From: Algoriphagus sanaruensis
GTDB taxonomy: Bacteria; Bacteroidota; Bacteroidia; Cytophagales; Cyclobacteriaceae
DNA: 64,000 bases
Reading direction: 5' to 3'
NCBI RefSeq assembly: GCF_001593605.1
Contig: NZ_CP012836.1
Location: forward strand, 248,001-312,000
Shown here in pieces: positions 1-8,879 of this stretch; positions within the stretch are counted from its first letter, which is position 1; the number at the start of each line of letters is the position of its first letter. The position numbers were made by a program, and so were the translations under genes. A model generated the notes under the pieces. The model was not told the origin of the DNA, made no database searches, and was given only the letters and a program-made list of their open reading frames with translations.

Positions 1-43
1 AAGCGAGTAATTTTGGGCTTTCCAAAGGAAATCCCCCTAATTC

Positions 44-1075
44 ATGTCAACGAACAAAGCAAAAATCGGCGTCCTCTTAGTAAATCTTGGCACACCAGAC
101 AGCACCAAAACCAGTGATGTAAGAAAGTATTTGCGAGAGTTTTTGATGGATGGCCGGGTAATTGATTTTCCATTCATTCCTCGATGGATGCTGGTGAATT
201 TGATTATTGCCCCTTTTCGAGCGCCGAAGTCTGCGGGTGAATACCGAAAACTTTGGACTGACCGGGGATCACCTTTGCTCTTTCACACCCAAGATCTCAA
301 AGACAAGCTGGTCAAAAAGCTAGATCCTGAAAAGTATCTTGTGAGTATCGCCATGCGATATCAAAATCCTAGCATTGAAAAGGGGATGGCCGAACTCATG
401 AAGGCCAAAGTCAAAAAAATCATTGTTGTTCCTTTATTTCCTCAATATGCCTCCGCTACCAATGGCTCGGTGATGGATAAAGTCATGGAAATTGCCCGAG
501 GATGGCAGATCATTCCTGAAATCTCCTTGATCAGCAACTACGTGGATCACCCACTTTTCTTGGAAGCCTGGGCTGAGCTTGGCCGAGAAGCCATGCAAAA
601 ACACGAATACGATCGCTACCTTTTTTCCTATCATGGTCTTCCAGAGCGACAAATCAGAAAAGGTAGTGTGGAAGGATATTGTCAGCTAGGTGCCTGCTGC
701 AACAAGTATGGATTGAAAAACCAATTTTGCTATCGTGCTCAATGCTTTCAAACCACCCGCTTAGTTGCCGAAAAACTAGGTCTTCCTGAAGATAAGGTGG
801 TCACCTGCTTCCAGTCACGACTTGGTAAAGATCCTTGGATCAAACCTTACACTGAAGACATGATTAAAGACCTTGCCAAGCAGGGTGTCAAAAAAGTCCT
901 AGTATTCTCACCTGCTTTCGTTGCAGATTGTTTGGAAACCACCGTGGAAGTTGGTGAAGAGTATAAGGAGCAATTCGAAGAACTTGGAGGCGAACATTGG
1001 GAATTGGTGCCAAGCTTAAACTCAAATGATACTTGGGTAGACTGTGTGAAGGATTTGGTGGAATCTCGATCGTAA
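44..1075 (+). CDS. hemH: Ferrochelatase (HemH), possibly with an Fe-S segment
   Basis: Inserts ferrous iron into protoporphyrin (or coproporphyrin) at the end of heme synthesis. The 343-aa length is normal. The N-terminal GVLLVNLGTPDS stretch (residues 9-20), SYHGLP with the catalytic His at 197, and the C-terminal SPAFVADCLETT stretch (289-300) are family hallmarks. Compared with E. coli HemH there is an insertion after the SYHGLP motif carrying five cysteines (213, 218, 219, 229, 234). Internal cysteine-rich segments of this kind bind a [2Fe-2S] cluster in some bacterial ferrochelatases, so this is inferred but not proven here. It stands alone; the other heme genes in the window (hemD, hemW) are 56-60 kb away. 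ATG start. Confidence 0.97.
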   Translation: MSTNKAKIGVLLVNLGTPDSTKTSDVRKYLREFLMDGRVIDFPFIPRWMLVNLIIAPFRAPKSAGEYRKLWTDRGSPLLFHTQDLKDKLVKKLDPEKYLVSIAMRYQNPSIEKGMAELMKAKVKKIIVVPLFPQYASATNGSVMDKVMEIARGWQIIPEISLISNYVDHPLFLEAWAELGREAMQKHEYDRYLFSYHGLPERQIRKGSVEGYCQLGACCNKYGLKNQFCYRAQCFQTTRLVAEKLGLPEDKVVTCFQSRLGKDPWIKPYTEDMIKDLAKQGVKKVLVFSPAFVADCLETTVEVGEEYKEQFEELGGEHWELVPSLNSNDTWVDCVKDLVESRS

Positions 1076-1117
1076 GAAGATCTTCCTAATTAAGTGAATA
1101 AAATACTCGGTAAGATT

Positions 1118-1240
1118 GACGAATTACGACATTGTAATGATCTTCACTCCTGTTTCTCCAGGATTGAATTTATTTGTAGAGTTTTTGAAGTGCGATTCAA
1201 TGTCGTAAATCGTACCTCGTAATTCGTTAATCGTACTTCC
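1118..1240. repeat. Imperfect inverted repeat with CGTAAATCGTAC-type words
   Basis: This fills the hemH-MFS gap. ACGAATTACGA (1119-1129) is inverted as TCGTAATTCGT (1217-1227), and ACGACATTG (1126-1134) is inverted as CAATGTCGT (1198-1206), so the arms can pair around a ~63-base centre. The right arm continues with TCGTAC words that recur, inverted, at 22057-22086. It may be a decayed miniature element or a hairpin in the intergenic transcript. Confidence 0.7.
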
Positions 1241-1244
1241 CTTC

Positions 1245-2408
1245 ATGTCCAAATCCAGCAGCCAAGCAGTTTTGATCGTTGGAATCATTCTGATTTCGAT
1301 CAACCTGCGCACCTCCATTGCTTCTGTAGGCCCCTTGATTCCGTTTATTCGAGAAGATTTGGGAATTTCCAATGGCTTGGCGGGATTTCTGACCACCTTA
1401 AGTTTAATTACGTTTGCTATTTTCTCCCTTTTTGCACCAACGATTGGTAAGAAGCTAGGACACGGAAAGGCGATATTTTTTGGAATCTCCCTTTTATCCT
1501 TTGGGGTAATCCTCCGCGTATTGGGAGGCGTTGAACTACTTTATTTTGGCACAGCTTTGACAGGAATTGGAATTGTAATCGCCAATGTCCTGATGATTCC
1601 ATTTTTCAAGGCCCGAATTCCAGAAAAAATCGGATTGATGACAGCATTACTCTCGACAGGAATGTCACTTTTTGCAGCCATCGCTTCAGGTATAAGTGTT
1701 CCCTTAGCCGAAGACTTAGGTCTTGGCTGGCGTGGGTCATTGGTCGCATGGGTAGGACTGATGATTTTGGCTTTAATCGCTTGGATTCCGCAATTGAAAG
1801 CCCGTGGAAGTGGACACCAAGGAGACCTTCTTCCAGCCAAAAATGTATGGAAGAGCCGATTGGCTTGGCAGGTGACTTTATTTATGGGGGCCCAATCAGT
1901 CATGTACTTTACCATGATCACCTGGCTTCCCGATATGCTTATCGCAAGAGGAATGAGCCCAGTAAAGGCTGGTCTTGCACTTTCATACATGCAGTTGATT
2001 TCCTTGATAGGGACTTTTTTTGCTCCAAGTCTCCTCATTCGCTTGCGTCAACAATCAGGAGTTGTACTTGGCGTTGGACTTGGCTATTTAATCGGATATG
2101 GAGCCTTATTTCTCCATCATGAACTTATCACCTTTGGAGCTTTGACAATTATTGGTGTTGGAAGTGGGGCAAGCTTGAGCATTGCCTACACCTTGATATC
2201 ACTTCGTACAGCGGAAGATTTGACCACTGCCAAACTCTCAGGGATGGTTCAGTCGGCCGGATATGTTTTGGCGGCCTTGGGTCCTTTGGTATTTGGAGTA
2301 TCCTTAGATGTGTTTGACAATTGGAATATTCTAATCTGGTTTCTACTTGCCATGACTGTCCAATTCATCTACTTTGGGTTGCCCGCTGGCAAGGACAAAA
2401 AAATCTAA
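1245..2408 (+). CDS. MFS transporter, CynX/NimT-like
   Basis: A 387-aa polytopic membrane protein with about 12 hydrophobic helices. The N-terminal ISINLRTSIASVGPLIPFI stretch and the repeated glycine-rich helices resemble the CynX/NimT (cyanate / 2-nitroimidazole) branch of the major facilitator superfamily. Members of this branch move small organic anions or drugs; the substrate cannot be read from the sequence. It follows hemH by 169 bases that hold an inverted repeat, so it is probably transcribed independently. ATG start immediately after the repeat region. No linked enzyme gene points to a substrate. Confidence 0.85.
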   Translation: MSKSSSQAVLIVGIILISINLRTSIASVGPLIPFIREDLGISNGLAGFLTTLSLITFAIFSLFAPTIGKKLGHGKAIFFGISLLSFGVILRVLGGVELLYFGTALTGIGIVIANVLMIPFFKARIPEKIGLMTALLSTGMSLFAAIASGISVPLAEDLGLGWRGSLVAWVGLMILALIAWIPQLKARGSGHQGDLLPAKNVWKSRLAWQVTLFMGAQSVMYFTMITWLPDMLIARGMSPVKAGLALSYMQLISLIGTFFAPSLLIRLRQQSGVVLGVGLGYLIGYGALFLHHELITFGALTIIGVGSGASLSIAYTLISLRTAEDLTTAKLSGMVQSAGYVLAALGPLVFGVSLDVFDNWNILIWFLLAMTVQFIYFGLPAGKDKKI

Positions 2409-2454
2409 AACCCCTTTAATCCCGATTCTTTCCGCATGCTCTAAATAAAAGCGG

Positions 2455-2462
2455 TATTTTTG
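2455..2462 (+). promoter_or_regulatory. Bacteroidota -7 box TATTTTTG
   Basis: TATTTTTG matches the Bacteroidota sigma-A -7 consensus TAnnTTTG and lies 21 bases before the ATG at 2484. No convincing -33 TTTG is seen at the usual distance. Its position rules against the upstream TTG (2460) being the start of the next gene. Confidence 0.45.
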
Positions 2463-2483
2463 CAACAGCTTTTTGAAGATACC

Positions 2484-3086
2484 ATGCAAGACTTATTCAA
2501 TTCCATCGGCCTTTCGGACAATTTGCTCAACTACATCATCATGCCCTTGCTCATCTTTGTAGCAAGGATCGGTGACGTTTCGATCAATACACTTCGCATC
2601 ATGTTTATGATGAATGGGAAGAAAAACATCGTCCCAATTTTAGGCTTTTTTGAGGCAATGATTTGGCTTTTGGCCATAGGGCAGATTTTCCAAAATGTAA
2701 ATAATCCGCTATCCTACATTGCTTATGCAGGTGGATTTGCAACAGGAACCTATGTAGGAATGACTTTGGATGAAAAATTGGCCTTGGGACGGGTTCTTGT
2801 TCGAGTGATCACGCCTCATCCTCTTCCCGACCTGATCGAATTTATGAAGGAGAAAAACTACCGATTCACCAATGTGGGTGCAGAAGGCAGGTATGGAAAA
2901 GTAAACCTATTATTTACCGTCATGAAGCGGGATCAATTGCAAGAGTATATCTCCAAAGTAAAAGAGATCGACGAAAAGGCCTTCTACACGATCGAAAGTG
3001 TCAAGCGAGTGTCCGAAGAGGAACTCAATGTCGTCGAAGACAAAACAGGATTTACTTCACGGTTTTTCAGTAAGGCAAGAACCTGA
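2484..3086 (+). CDS. UPF0316 / DUF2179 membrane protein (YebE-like)
   Basis: A protein of 200 aa counted from ATG 2484. The N-terminal half is hydrophobic with about three membrane helices and the typical IGDVSINTLRIMFMM and EAMIWLLAIGQIF stretches (DUF5698). The C-terminal half (about residues 115-185) is a soluble DUF2179 domain. Function of the family is unknown; DUF2179 domains in other proteins sense small ligands. I chose ATG 2484 because the upstream in-frame TTG falls inside a -7 promoter box. The stop TGA overlaps the ATG of the next gene by one base, so the two are translationally coupled. Confidence 0.85.
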   Translation: MQDLFNSIGLSDNLLNYIIMPLLIFVARIGDVSINTLRIMFMMNGKKNIVPILGFFEAMIWLLAIGQIFQNVNNPLSYIAYAGGFATGTYVGMTLDEKLALGRVLVRVITPHPLPDLIEFMKEKNYRFTNVGAEGRYGKVNLLFTVMKRDQLQEYISKVKEIDEKAFYTIESVKRVSEEELNVVEDKTGFTSRFFSKART

Positions 3087-3793
3087 TGGGAAATTCTTGG
3101 TTTCAATTCCAACAATTCAAAATCCATCAGGATCGCTGTGCAATGAAAATCAGCACGGATGCTATTCTTTTGGGAACCCTCTCAGAAGCTGAACATCCCC
3201 AAAGGATTTTGGACATTGGGACTGGAACGGGGGTAATAGCCTTGATGCTTGCTCAGCGATTTGACCAAGCCCAACTTAGCACGGTTGAACTGGATGAGGA
3301 TGCAGCTGGACAGGCACGTGAAAATTTCGCTGAAAGCAAATTTGGATCCCGAATACAGCTGAGTCATGGATCGATTCAGGAGTTTTATGACCCGATCGGG
3401 TTTGATCTGATCGTCAGCAATCCACCTTATTTTCCTGATCATCTCAAATCCAATGACGAGCAGCGCAACAAAGCCCTTCATACCGACACCCTGTCTTTTG
3501 AGGAATTGATCGATGCGGCTCAACGACTTTTAACCCCAGGGGGGAAATTTTGGGTAATCCTTCCTCCCCGCCAATTGGAGGAGCTTGTAAAAATCGGAGC
3601 AGCAAAGGGAATCGAACTTTCGGACTTGATTTCCATTCGTGATCGAGGCAGTAAGCCTATTTTTCGTCAAGTAGCTTGTTTCTCAAAACAGAAGCGAGAC
3701 TTAATCCAAACTGAAATTTGCCTAAAGGAAGAGAGCGGGGAATATTCTAATGCATATCAATCCCTACTTTCTGGATTTTTACTGAATTATTAG
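3086..3793 (+). CDS. tRNA1(Val) A37 N6-methyltransferase-like (TrmN6/YfiC)
   Basis: A 235-aa SAM-dependent methyltransferase close in length to E. coli YfiC (245 aa). The SAM-binding motif I is DIGTGTG at 43-49 and the adenine N6 catalytic motif NPPYF is at 112-116. The N-terminal KISTDAILLG stretch is typical of the TrmN6 group. It would methylate N6 of A37 in tRNA1(Val). The ATG overlaps the TGA of the DUF2179 gene by one base (TGATG), indicating an operon. RNA versus protein substrate cannot be settled by motif alone, but the NPPY plus N-terminal pattern favours tRNA. Confidence 0.87.
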   Translation: MGNSWFQFQQFKIHQDRCAMKISTDAILLGTLSEAEHPQRILDIGTGTGVIALMLAQRFDQAQLSTVELDEDAAGQARENFAESKFGSRIQLSHGSIQEFYDPIGFDLIVSNPPYFPDHLKSNDEQRNKALHTDTLSFEELIDAAQRLLTPGGKFWVILPPRQLEELVKIGAAKGIELSDLISIRDRGSKPIFRQVACFSKQKRDLIQTEICLKEESGEYSNAYQSLLSGFLLNY

Positions 3794-3893
3794 AAAAAAG
3801 GCTAATTATCGCTCAAAAAAGACATAAAATAACTGACGTCTATTTCCGAGTCGAAAACTTCCCTCTATTTTAGATCAAAATTTTACTATCCCT

Positions 3894-5357
3894 ATGTCTA
3901 GGATACTGTTGAGTAGTTTTGTATTGGCCATTTTTAGCATGTTTTGGTCGTGTACAGAAGAAGAAAATACCCCGATTATTGTCGCTACAGAAGATCTCAT
4001 TTATGTTGGAAGTGAGGGTATCCGTGCGACCGGCCGGATCATCTCCAATCAAGAATTGACCGCGACAGAACATGGATTTTTGATCGCTACGGATCAAAAT
4101 TTTTCATCACCAAGCAGAATTTTGCTGGGTGAAAAATCTGGCCCAGGTAGATTCATCGGAGAACTTTCAGGCTTGAACATCGAAACTCCATATTTTATCC
4201 GTGCCTTTGCAGAGATCAATGGAGAGTCCATCGTCGGAGATATTTTGGAGTTCCAGACCCTTTCTCCTGTCGTAGAATCTTCCTTTCCGACCTTTGGACG
4301 ACCTGGTCAACAAGTCACGATTCTTGGAAGAAATCTTCCTACATCGGCCAAAGTATTCTTTGGCACCCAAGAGGCTCAAATTCTCAAAAACACCTTCGAA
4401 TCTCGGCTTATTGTCCAAATCCCGGCGGCAGCAGGAGAAATCAGTGTCCCTCTAAAAGTACAAGTGGACGAAAAAGTAATCGAAATAGGAACCTTCGAAT
4501 ATCAATCTGGAAAGTATACCAAGGTATCTGAATTTCCAGGATCTCAGCGAGTGTACGAGACAGTTTCCTTTTTCTTCGACAATCAATTTTTGATTGGTTT
4601 GGGGCAAATAAAAAATGGAAACCTTTATCCCAGCTTTCAATCTTACAATCCTTCCAATACCGCTTGGACTGAAATTGATTTCCCAGGAAATCCACGAAAT
4701 GCTGCTTTTGCCGCAGGAGGTTTTGTAGGCGGAGGGGCGGTAGAAGTGGATCGGGATGTATTTGTCTATGACCGATCATTTTGGAAAAAAACAGCTTCCG
4801 GTTTTGAGCAACTCAACGACATCCCTTTCAATTCCAGAGAATCCTTGGCCTTGGAATTTGAGGGCAAATTGTATGTGATAGGAGGAAGGGAAAATTTCAA
4901 TCAAGTCCGAATGTATGATCCTGTATCAGCTACTTGGACGACCAGAAACCCATCACCGATTCCTATCACTTCCGAATCCTCTCATTTTGTCTATCAGGGA
5001 AAGGTTTATGTGGTCACTACTGGTGGAGTGATTTATGAATTTAATCCTTCGGCTCAAACTTGGGTTTTGAAAACCAATTATCCCGGGGATGCTGGACTTG
5101 GGGTAAGCCCCATGTCAGTCGTGTTAGGGGATAAAGCTTACATCGGGCTATTCCGAAGATCTAGTGAAATGTGGGAGCTAGACCTCAACACCTTCACTTG
5201 GAAAATTAAAAACAATTACACCGGCTTCCCTCAAAGTATCACCGTTGGCTCTTTTGTTTGGAATGGGCAAATCTACCTACTCCGAGGCCCTGATGTATCT
5301 GTCTTTGGAGATAACATCCCATTCGAACTCTACAGATTTGAACCAGAAGCCATCTAA
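3894..5357 (+). CDS. Kelch-repeat lipoprotein with IPT/TIG domain
   Basis: A 487-aa predicted lipoprotein: hydrophobic leader ending FWSC with the lipidated Cys at 20. Residues about 30-125 look like a fibronectin-type fold, about 125-205 an IPT/TIG immunoglobulin-like domain (FPTFGRPGQQVTILGRNLP), and about 210-480 kelch-like blades such as GKLYVIGGRENF and VRMYDPVSATW, giving a beta-propeller. It is probably anchored at the outer membrane. Only 5 bases separate it from the TonB receptor, which is followed at once by a DUF4249 lipoprotein; the three are likely one operon and one surface uptake or binding complex. Ligand unknown. Confidence 0.85.
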   Translation: MSRILLSSFVLAIFSMFWSCTEEENTPIIVATEDLIYVGSEGIRATGRIISNQELTATEHGFLIATDQNFSSPSRILLGEKSGPGRFIGELSGLNIETPYFIRAFAEINGESIVGDILEFQTLSPVVESSFPTFGRPGQQVTILGRNLPTSAKVFFGTQEAQILKNTFESRLIVQIPAAAGEISVPLKVQVDEKVIEIGTFEYQSGKYTKVSEFPGSQRVYETVSFFFDNQFLIGLGQIKNGNLYPSFQSYNPSNTAWTEIDFPGNPRNAAFAAGGFVGGGAVEVDRDVFVYDRSFWKKTASGFEQLNDIPFNSRESLALEFEGKLYVIGGRENFNQVRMYDPVSATWTTRNPSPIPITSESSHFVYQGKVYVVTTGGVIYEFNPSAQTWVLKTNYPGDAGLGVSPMSVVLGDKAYIGLFRRSSEMWELDLNTFTWKIKNNYTGFPQSITVGSFVWNGQIYLLRGPDVSVFGDNIPFELYRFEPEAI

Positions 5358-5362
5358 TATTT

Positions 5363-7768
5363 ATGAAAAAATTACTGGTAATTATTTTGATGCTTGTGGG
5401 GAGTTCTACCCTTTGGGCGCAGCAAAACTCCACCCTGAAACGCGAGGTGGTGGGTCGTGACATCGGCCAACTCAAAGGGATTAAAATCTCAGGAAGGATC
5501 ATTGATGAGATCACCGGGGAAGCCCTAGTCGGAGCAACGGTAACCGTGCCTGAATTGAATTTGACTCGGATTACAGATACCAATGGGGGATTTGAATTAG
5601 TTCTCGACCGAGCGGAGTACAACCTCCAATTTCGATATGTAGGCTATGAAACAGTAGAATACCCGATCACCGCAGTGGGTGATGGAAGGCTTTCTATTCG
5701 AATGCTCCAAGAAGATTTCGAGTTGGACGATGTGGTTATTTTTGGAAGGGATCCTGAAAAGAATATTCGCTCTACCGATATGGGAGCAATCACCCTCAGC
5801 ATCAATACCATGCGGGAACTTCCTCCATTCATGGGAGAAATTGACATCGTCCGCTCGCTCGCTACCCTTCCTGGGGTAAGCCAAGTAGGTGAAGCTTCCG
5901 CTGGTCTCAATGTCCGGGGAGGCGGAGTAGATCAAAACCTCATCCAATTTGGCGGTGCTCCGATTTATAATCCTTCCCACATGTTTGGATTATTCACCGC
6001 ATTCAATGCAGACATGGTCAATGACCTCACACTTTACAAAGCTGTGGTGCCGGCAAGATACGGAGGTAGAAGCTCGGCGATTTTGGACATCCTACCCAAG
6101 GCAGGAAGTGTAGATCGATGGGGAGGAGACTTGATGGTCAGCAATTTTTCAGGAAAGCTTTCACTCAATGGCCCTGTGGTGCCAGGTAAAGTTTCGATTT
6201 TGGGAGGTTTTCGAATTTCCTACATCAATTGGCTACTTCAATCTCTCAGTAATACGACCCTGAATAACTCAAGCGCCAATTTTTACGACGGAAACGTAAT
6301 TATCAGTGCTCCCATCTCTGATAATAATGAATTCACTTATAGCTATTACAGAAGCTATGACGACTTTGCTTTTGCTTCGGACACCACCATCTCTTGGAAC
6401 AACAACGCTCATTCTTTTCAATGGAAAAGTAAAATGAGCGAAAAGCTGAGTATGGAAGCACTGGGCTATCTCTCCCAGTACAATTATGGGATTTTCAACC
6501 AATCTGGGATCAATGATTTCGATTTGAATTCCAATATTCAAGACTTGGGAGGGAAATTGTTTTTCACTTATACGCTAAACCCAAAACAAAAATTCTCCTT
6601 CGGTGGAGAAATGAAGGATATTCAAATCCAACCGGGAGAATTGATTCCAACTGGAGAGAATCAAGACATTTTGCCGAAAAAAGTACAAAACGAACACGGG
6701 CGCGAATTTGCGGGACATTTCCAGCATGAATTCGAACTCGGGGAGAAAGTCGGATTTTCGTATGGTGTCCGCTACGATTTATATCAATACCTCGGAGACC
6801 GAATCGTCCGACAATATGCCCCTAATAGACCTGTTTCGGAAGGAAGTGCCATCAGTGAAACTCAGTACGGAAAAGGCGATGTGATCCAGACTTACGATGG
6901 TCTTGGACCAAGGGCCTCGTTTCGATATTCCTTGAGCAAATACAGTTCAATCAAACTGGGATACAATAAAATGTATCAGTTTATCCACTTGATTTCAAAC
7001 ACGGCTACCATTGCCCCAACTGACGTTTGGAAATTGAGTGATGGCTTCCTCAAGCCTCAAATTGCTGATCAGATTTCCCTCGGCTTTTACAACAACTTCA
7101 AAGGAAACATCTTCGAAACCTCTGTGGAAGTCTATTACAAAGACCTTCAGAATGTAGTCGAGTACAAAGATGGAGCAACTTTGATTGTTCAAAATCACCT
7201 CGAAACTGAGCTGATTCCTGCTGAAGGAAGAGCATTTGGTGCGGAATTTTACATCAAGAAAAATCTGGGTCGTCTGACAGGCTGGATGTCTTATACCTAT
7301 TCTAGAGCGCTTCGACGCGTCATTACTCCATTTGAAGAGGAAAACATCAACAATGGCGCTTGGTATGCTTCCAATTTTGATAAGCCACATGACTTGACTC
7401 TAATTGGAAATTACAAGCTGAGCACCAATACTTCTGTTTCGGCGACCTTTGCCTACAATACCGGTCGACCTGTTACTTTCCCAGATGCCAAATTTGACTA
7501 CTCCGGAAATAGCTTAGCGTATTTCAACGATCGAAATCAAGAAAGACTGCCTGACTTCCACCGATTGGATCTATCTCTCAATTTCAAATTGAAAGGTAAA
7601 GGCAAGTTTTATGATGGAAATTGGACCTTGTCAGTCCTCAACGTTTATGGACGAAAAAATCCATTTTCCATCTTCTTTGATGACGCCGAAGGAGCACCTC
7701 CCCAAGCATTACGACTTGCCCTGTTGGGTATTCCATTGCCAAGTTTGAGTTATGCAATAAAATTTTAA
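5363..7768 (+). CDS. TonB-dependent outer-membrane receptor with carboxypeptidase-like N-domain
   Basis: An 801-aa outer-membrane transporter. Signal peptide residues 1-19 (MKKLLVIILMLVGSSTLWA). Residues about 38-115 form a CarboxypepD_reg-like beta-sandwich (ISGRIIDEITGEALVGATV). The plug follows (about 140-260: LATLPGVSQVGEASAGLNVR, then PARYGGRSSAILDI), and the rest is a 22-stranded barrel ending in aromatic PSLSYAIKF. It imports a substrate energised by TonB. SusC/D polysaccharide systems are larger (about 1000 aa) with a SusD partner; instead this one pairs with a DUF4249 lipoprotein, an arrangement common in Bacteroidota with unknown ligand. Confidence 0.94.
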   Translation: MKKLLVIILMLVGSSTLWAQQNSTLKREVVGRDIGQLKGIKISGRIIDEITGEALVGATVTVPELNLTRITDTNGGFELVLDRAEYNLQFRYVGYETVEYPITAVGDGRLSIRMLQEDFELDDVVIFGRDPEKNIRSTDMGAITLSINTMRELPPFMGEIDIVRSLATLPGVSQVGEASAGLNVRGGGVDQNLIQFGGAPIYNPSHMFGLFTAFNADMVNDLTLYKAVVPARYGGRSSAILDILPKAGSVDRWGGDLMVSNFSGKLSLNGPVVPGKVSILGGFRISYINWLLQSLSNTTLNNSSANFYDGNVIISAPISDNNEFTYSYYRSYDDFAFASDTTISWNNNAHSFQWKSKMSEKLSMEALGYLSQYNYGIFNQSGINDFDLNSNIQDLGGKLFFTYTLNPKQKFSFGGEMKDIQIQPGELIPTGENQDILPKKVQNEHGREFAGHFQHEFELGEKVGFSYGVRYDLYQYLGDRIVRQYAPNRPVSEGSAISETQYGKGDVIQTYDGLGPRASFRYSLSKYSSIKLGYNKMYQFIHLISNTATIAPTDVWKLSDGFLKPQIADQISLGFYNNFKGNIFETSVEVYYKDLQNVVEYKDGATLIVQNHLETELIPAEGRAFGAEFYIKKNLGRLTGWMSYTYSRALRRVITPFEEENINNGAWYASNFDKPHDLTLIGNYKLSTNTSVSATFAYNTGRPVTFPDAKFDYSGNSLAYFNDRNQERLPDFHRLDLSLNFKLKGKGKFYDGNWTLSVLNVYGRKNPFSIFFDDAEGAPPQALRLALLGIPLPSLSYAIKF

Positions 7769-7771
7769 GCC

Positions 7772-8833
7772 ATGTTTAAGAGACTTATTTATCTTTTCTT
7801 AGTGTTGCCCATGGCCTGTATTGACCCTTATCAGGTCCAAGTACCCGAAGGGGAACAGTTGCTTACCGTAGAAGGAATGATTCATTCCGGGCCGGGACCA
7901 CATGCTATCACCTTGACTCGAAGTGCTACCTATGGAAGTATTTTCGAAGGTTTGGTAAGACCGGAAACTGGTGCCACCGTAGTGGTAAGAGACAATGAAG
8001 GCGTAGTGACTTTTTTGGCAGAAAGCGCCGAAGCAAGAGGCAGTTATTTTACTCCATCTGGATTCCGAGCTCAGGTAGGAAAATCCTATACCCTTCAAAT
8101 TCAAACTTCAGACGGGAAAGTATATACCTCTTTTCCTGAGCAAGTGGAGTCTGTGCCTGAAATTTCAGCTGTGAGCTTGCAGACTTTAACCATTCCAGTG
8201 GAAGGTCAGGAAATCCCTCGCTCGGGCATCCAACTGATTGCGGAAATCGATGATCCTGCAGATCAGGATAATTTCTATTTCTGGAAAAATGGTCCTGCTG
8301 TTTATATTTTGGAAACACGCCCGGATTTATTCACCATTCGTCCATCAGATGCCAATCCCAACCGAACACCAGCGCCTAAACCTTGCTGTGTAGTTTGTTT
8401 CCGAAACGAAATCAGTAACAATCAAAGCCTATTTGTCTCGAATGATGATAATTTCAACGGCTTGACCACTCGAATCCCGGTGTCTTTTATCGAAGACGAC
8501 GGACTCCGTTTTGTCAATCGATACCGAATTGATCTGAAGCAGTATAGCATCTCTGCAGATGCCTATCGCTTTTTGAGATTGGTCAAACAGCAAGCAGAAA
8601 TCAGTGGGTCAATCTTTGATCCCCCTCCAGCAACCATCCGAGGAAATCTCATCAGCTTGGATAATCCAGATGAAGTGGTGTTAGGGTATTTCATCGCAGC
8701 AGGAGAAACCTCACGAAGAGTTTACATTTCTAAAGATGATCTGACCTTCAAGCAAAATAAAGCCATCATCCCAGATGATTGTCGAGAAATCAGCGGAGCC
8801 TCTGTCGATCCTCCTTCGGATTGGGGGAATTGA
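7772..8833 (+). CDS. DUF4249 lipoprotein, partner of the TonB receptor
   Basis: A 353-aa lipoprotein with leader MFKRLIYLFLVLPMAC, lipidated Cys 16. The body matches DUF4249: an N-terminal beta-rich part (LLTVEGMIHSGPGPHAITL) with a carboxypeptidase-like sandwich, and a central cysteine cluster (PKPCCVVC around 206-211) that could form disulfides. The family is nearly always encoded next to a TonB receptor, as here (3-base gap), and is thought to act as its surface partner. It is the last gene of the unit; a strong hairpin follows. Ligand unknown. Confidence 0.88.
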   Translation: MFKRLIYLFLVLPMACIDPYQVQVPEGEQLLTVEGMIHSGPGPHAITLTRSATYGSIFEGLVRPETGATVVVRDNEGVVTFLAESAEARGSYFTPSGFRAQVGKSYTLQIQTSDGKVYTSFPEQVESVPEISAVSLQTLTIPVEGQEIPRSGIQLIAEIDDPADQDNFYFWKNGPAVYILETRPDLFTIRPSDANPNRTPAPKPCCVVCFRNEISNNQSLFVSNDDNFNGLTTRIPVSFIEDDGLRFVNRYRIDLKQYSISADAYRFLRLVKQQAEISGSIFDPPPATIRGNLISLDNPDEVVLGYFIAAGETSRRVYISKDDLTFKQNKAIIPDDCREISGASVDPPSDWGN

Positions 8834-8844
8834 TCATTTGTATA

Positions 8845-8878
8845 AAAAACGGCTGGCTCTTAGAGTGCAGCCGTTTTT
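8845..8878. terminator. Bidirectional terminator between convergent genes
   Basis: An 11-bp perfect stem AAAAACGGCTG / CAGCCGTTTTT with a 12-base loop. A and T tracts lie on both sides, so it can end transcription of the DUF4249 operon (+) and of the convergent dehydrogenase gene (-). Confidence 0.9.
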
Positions 8879-8879
8879 A

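Noticed and set aside
1..43. Left edge of the window
   Set aside because: Only 43 bases precede hemH; a stop-like GAGTAA could end an upstream gene, but too little sequence is visible to call it.
1124..1396. 90-codon ORF on the minus strand across the hemH-MFS gap
   Set aside because: Overlaps the start of the MFS gene and the inverted repeat; no conserved sequence.
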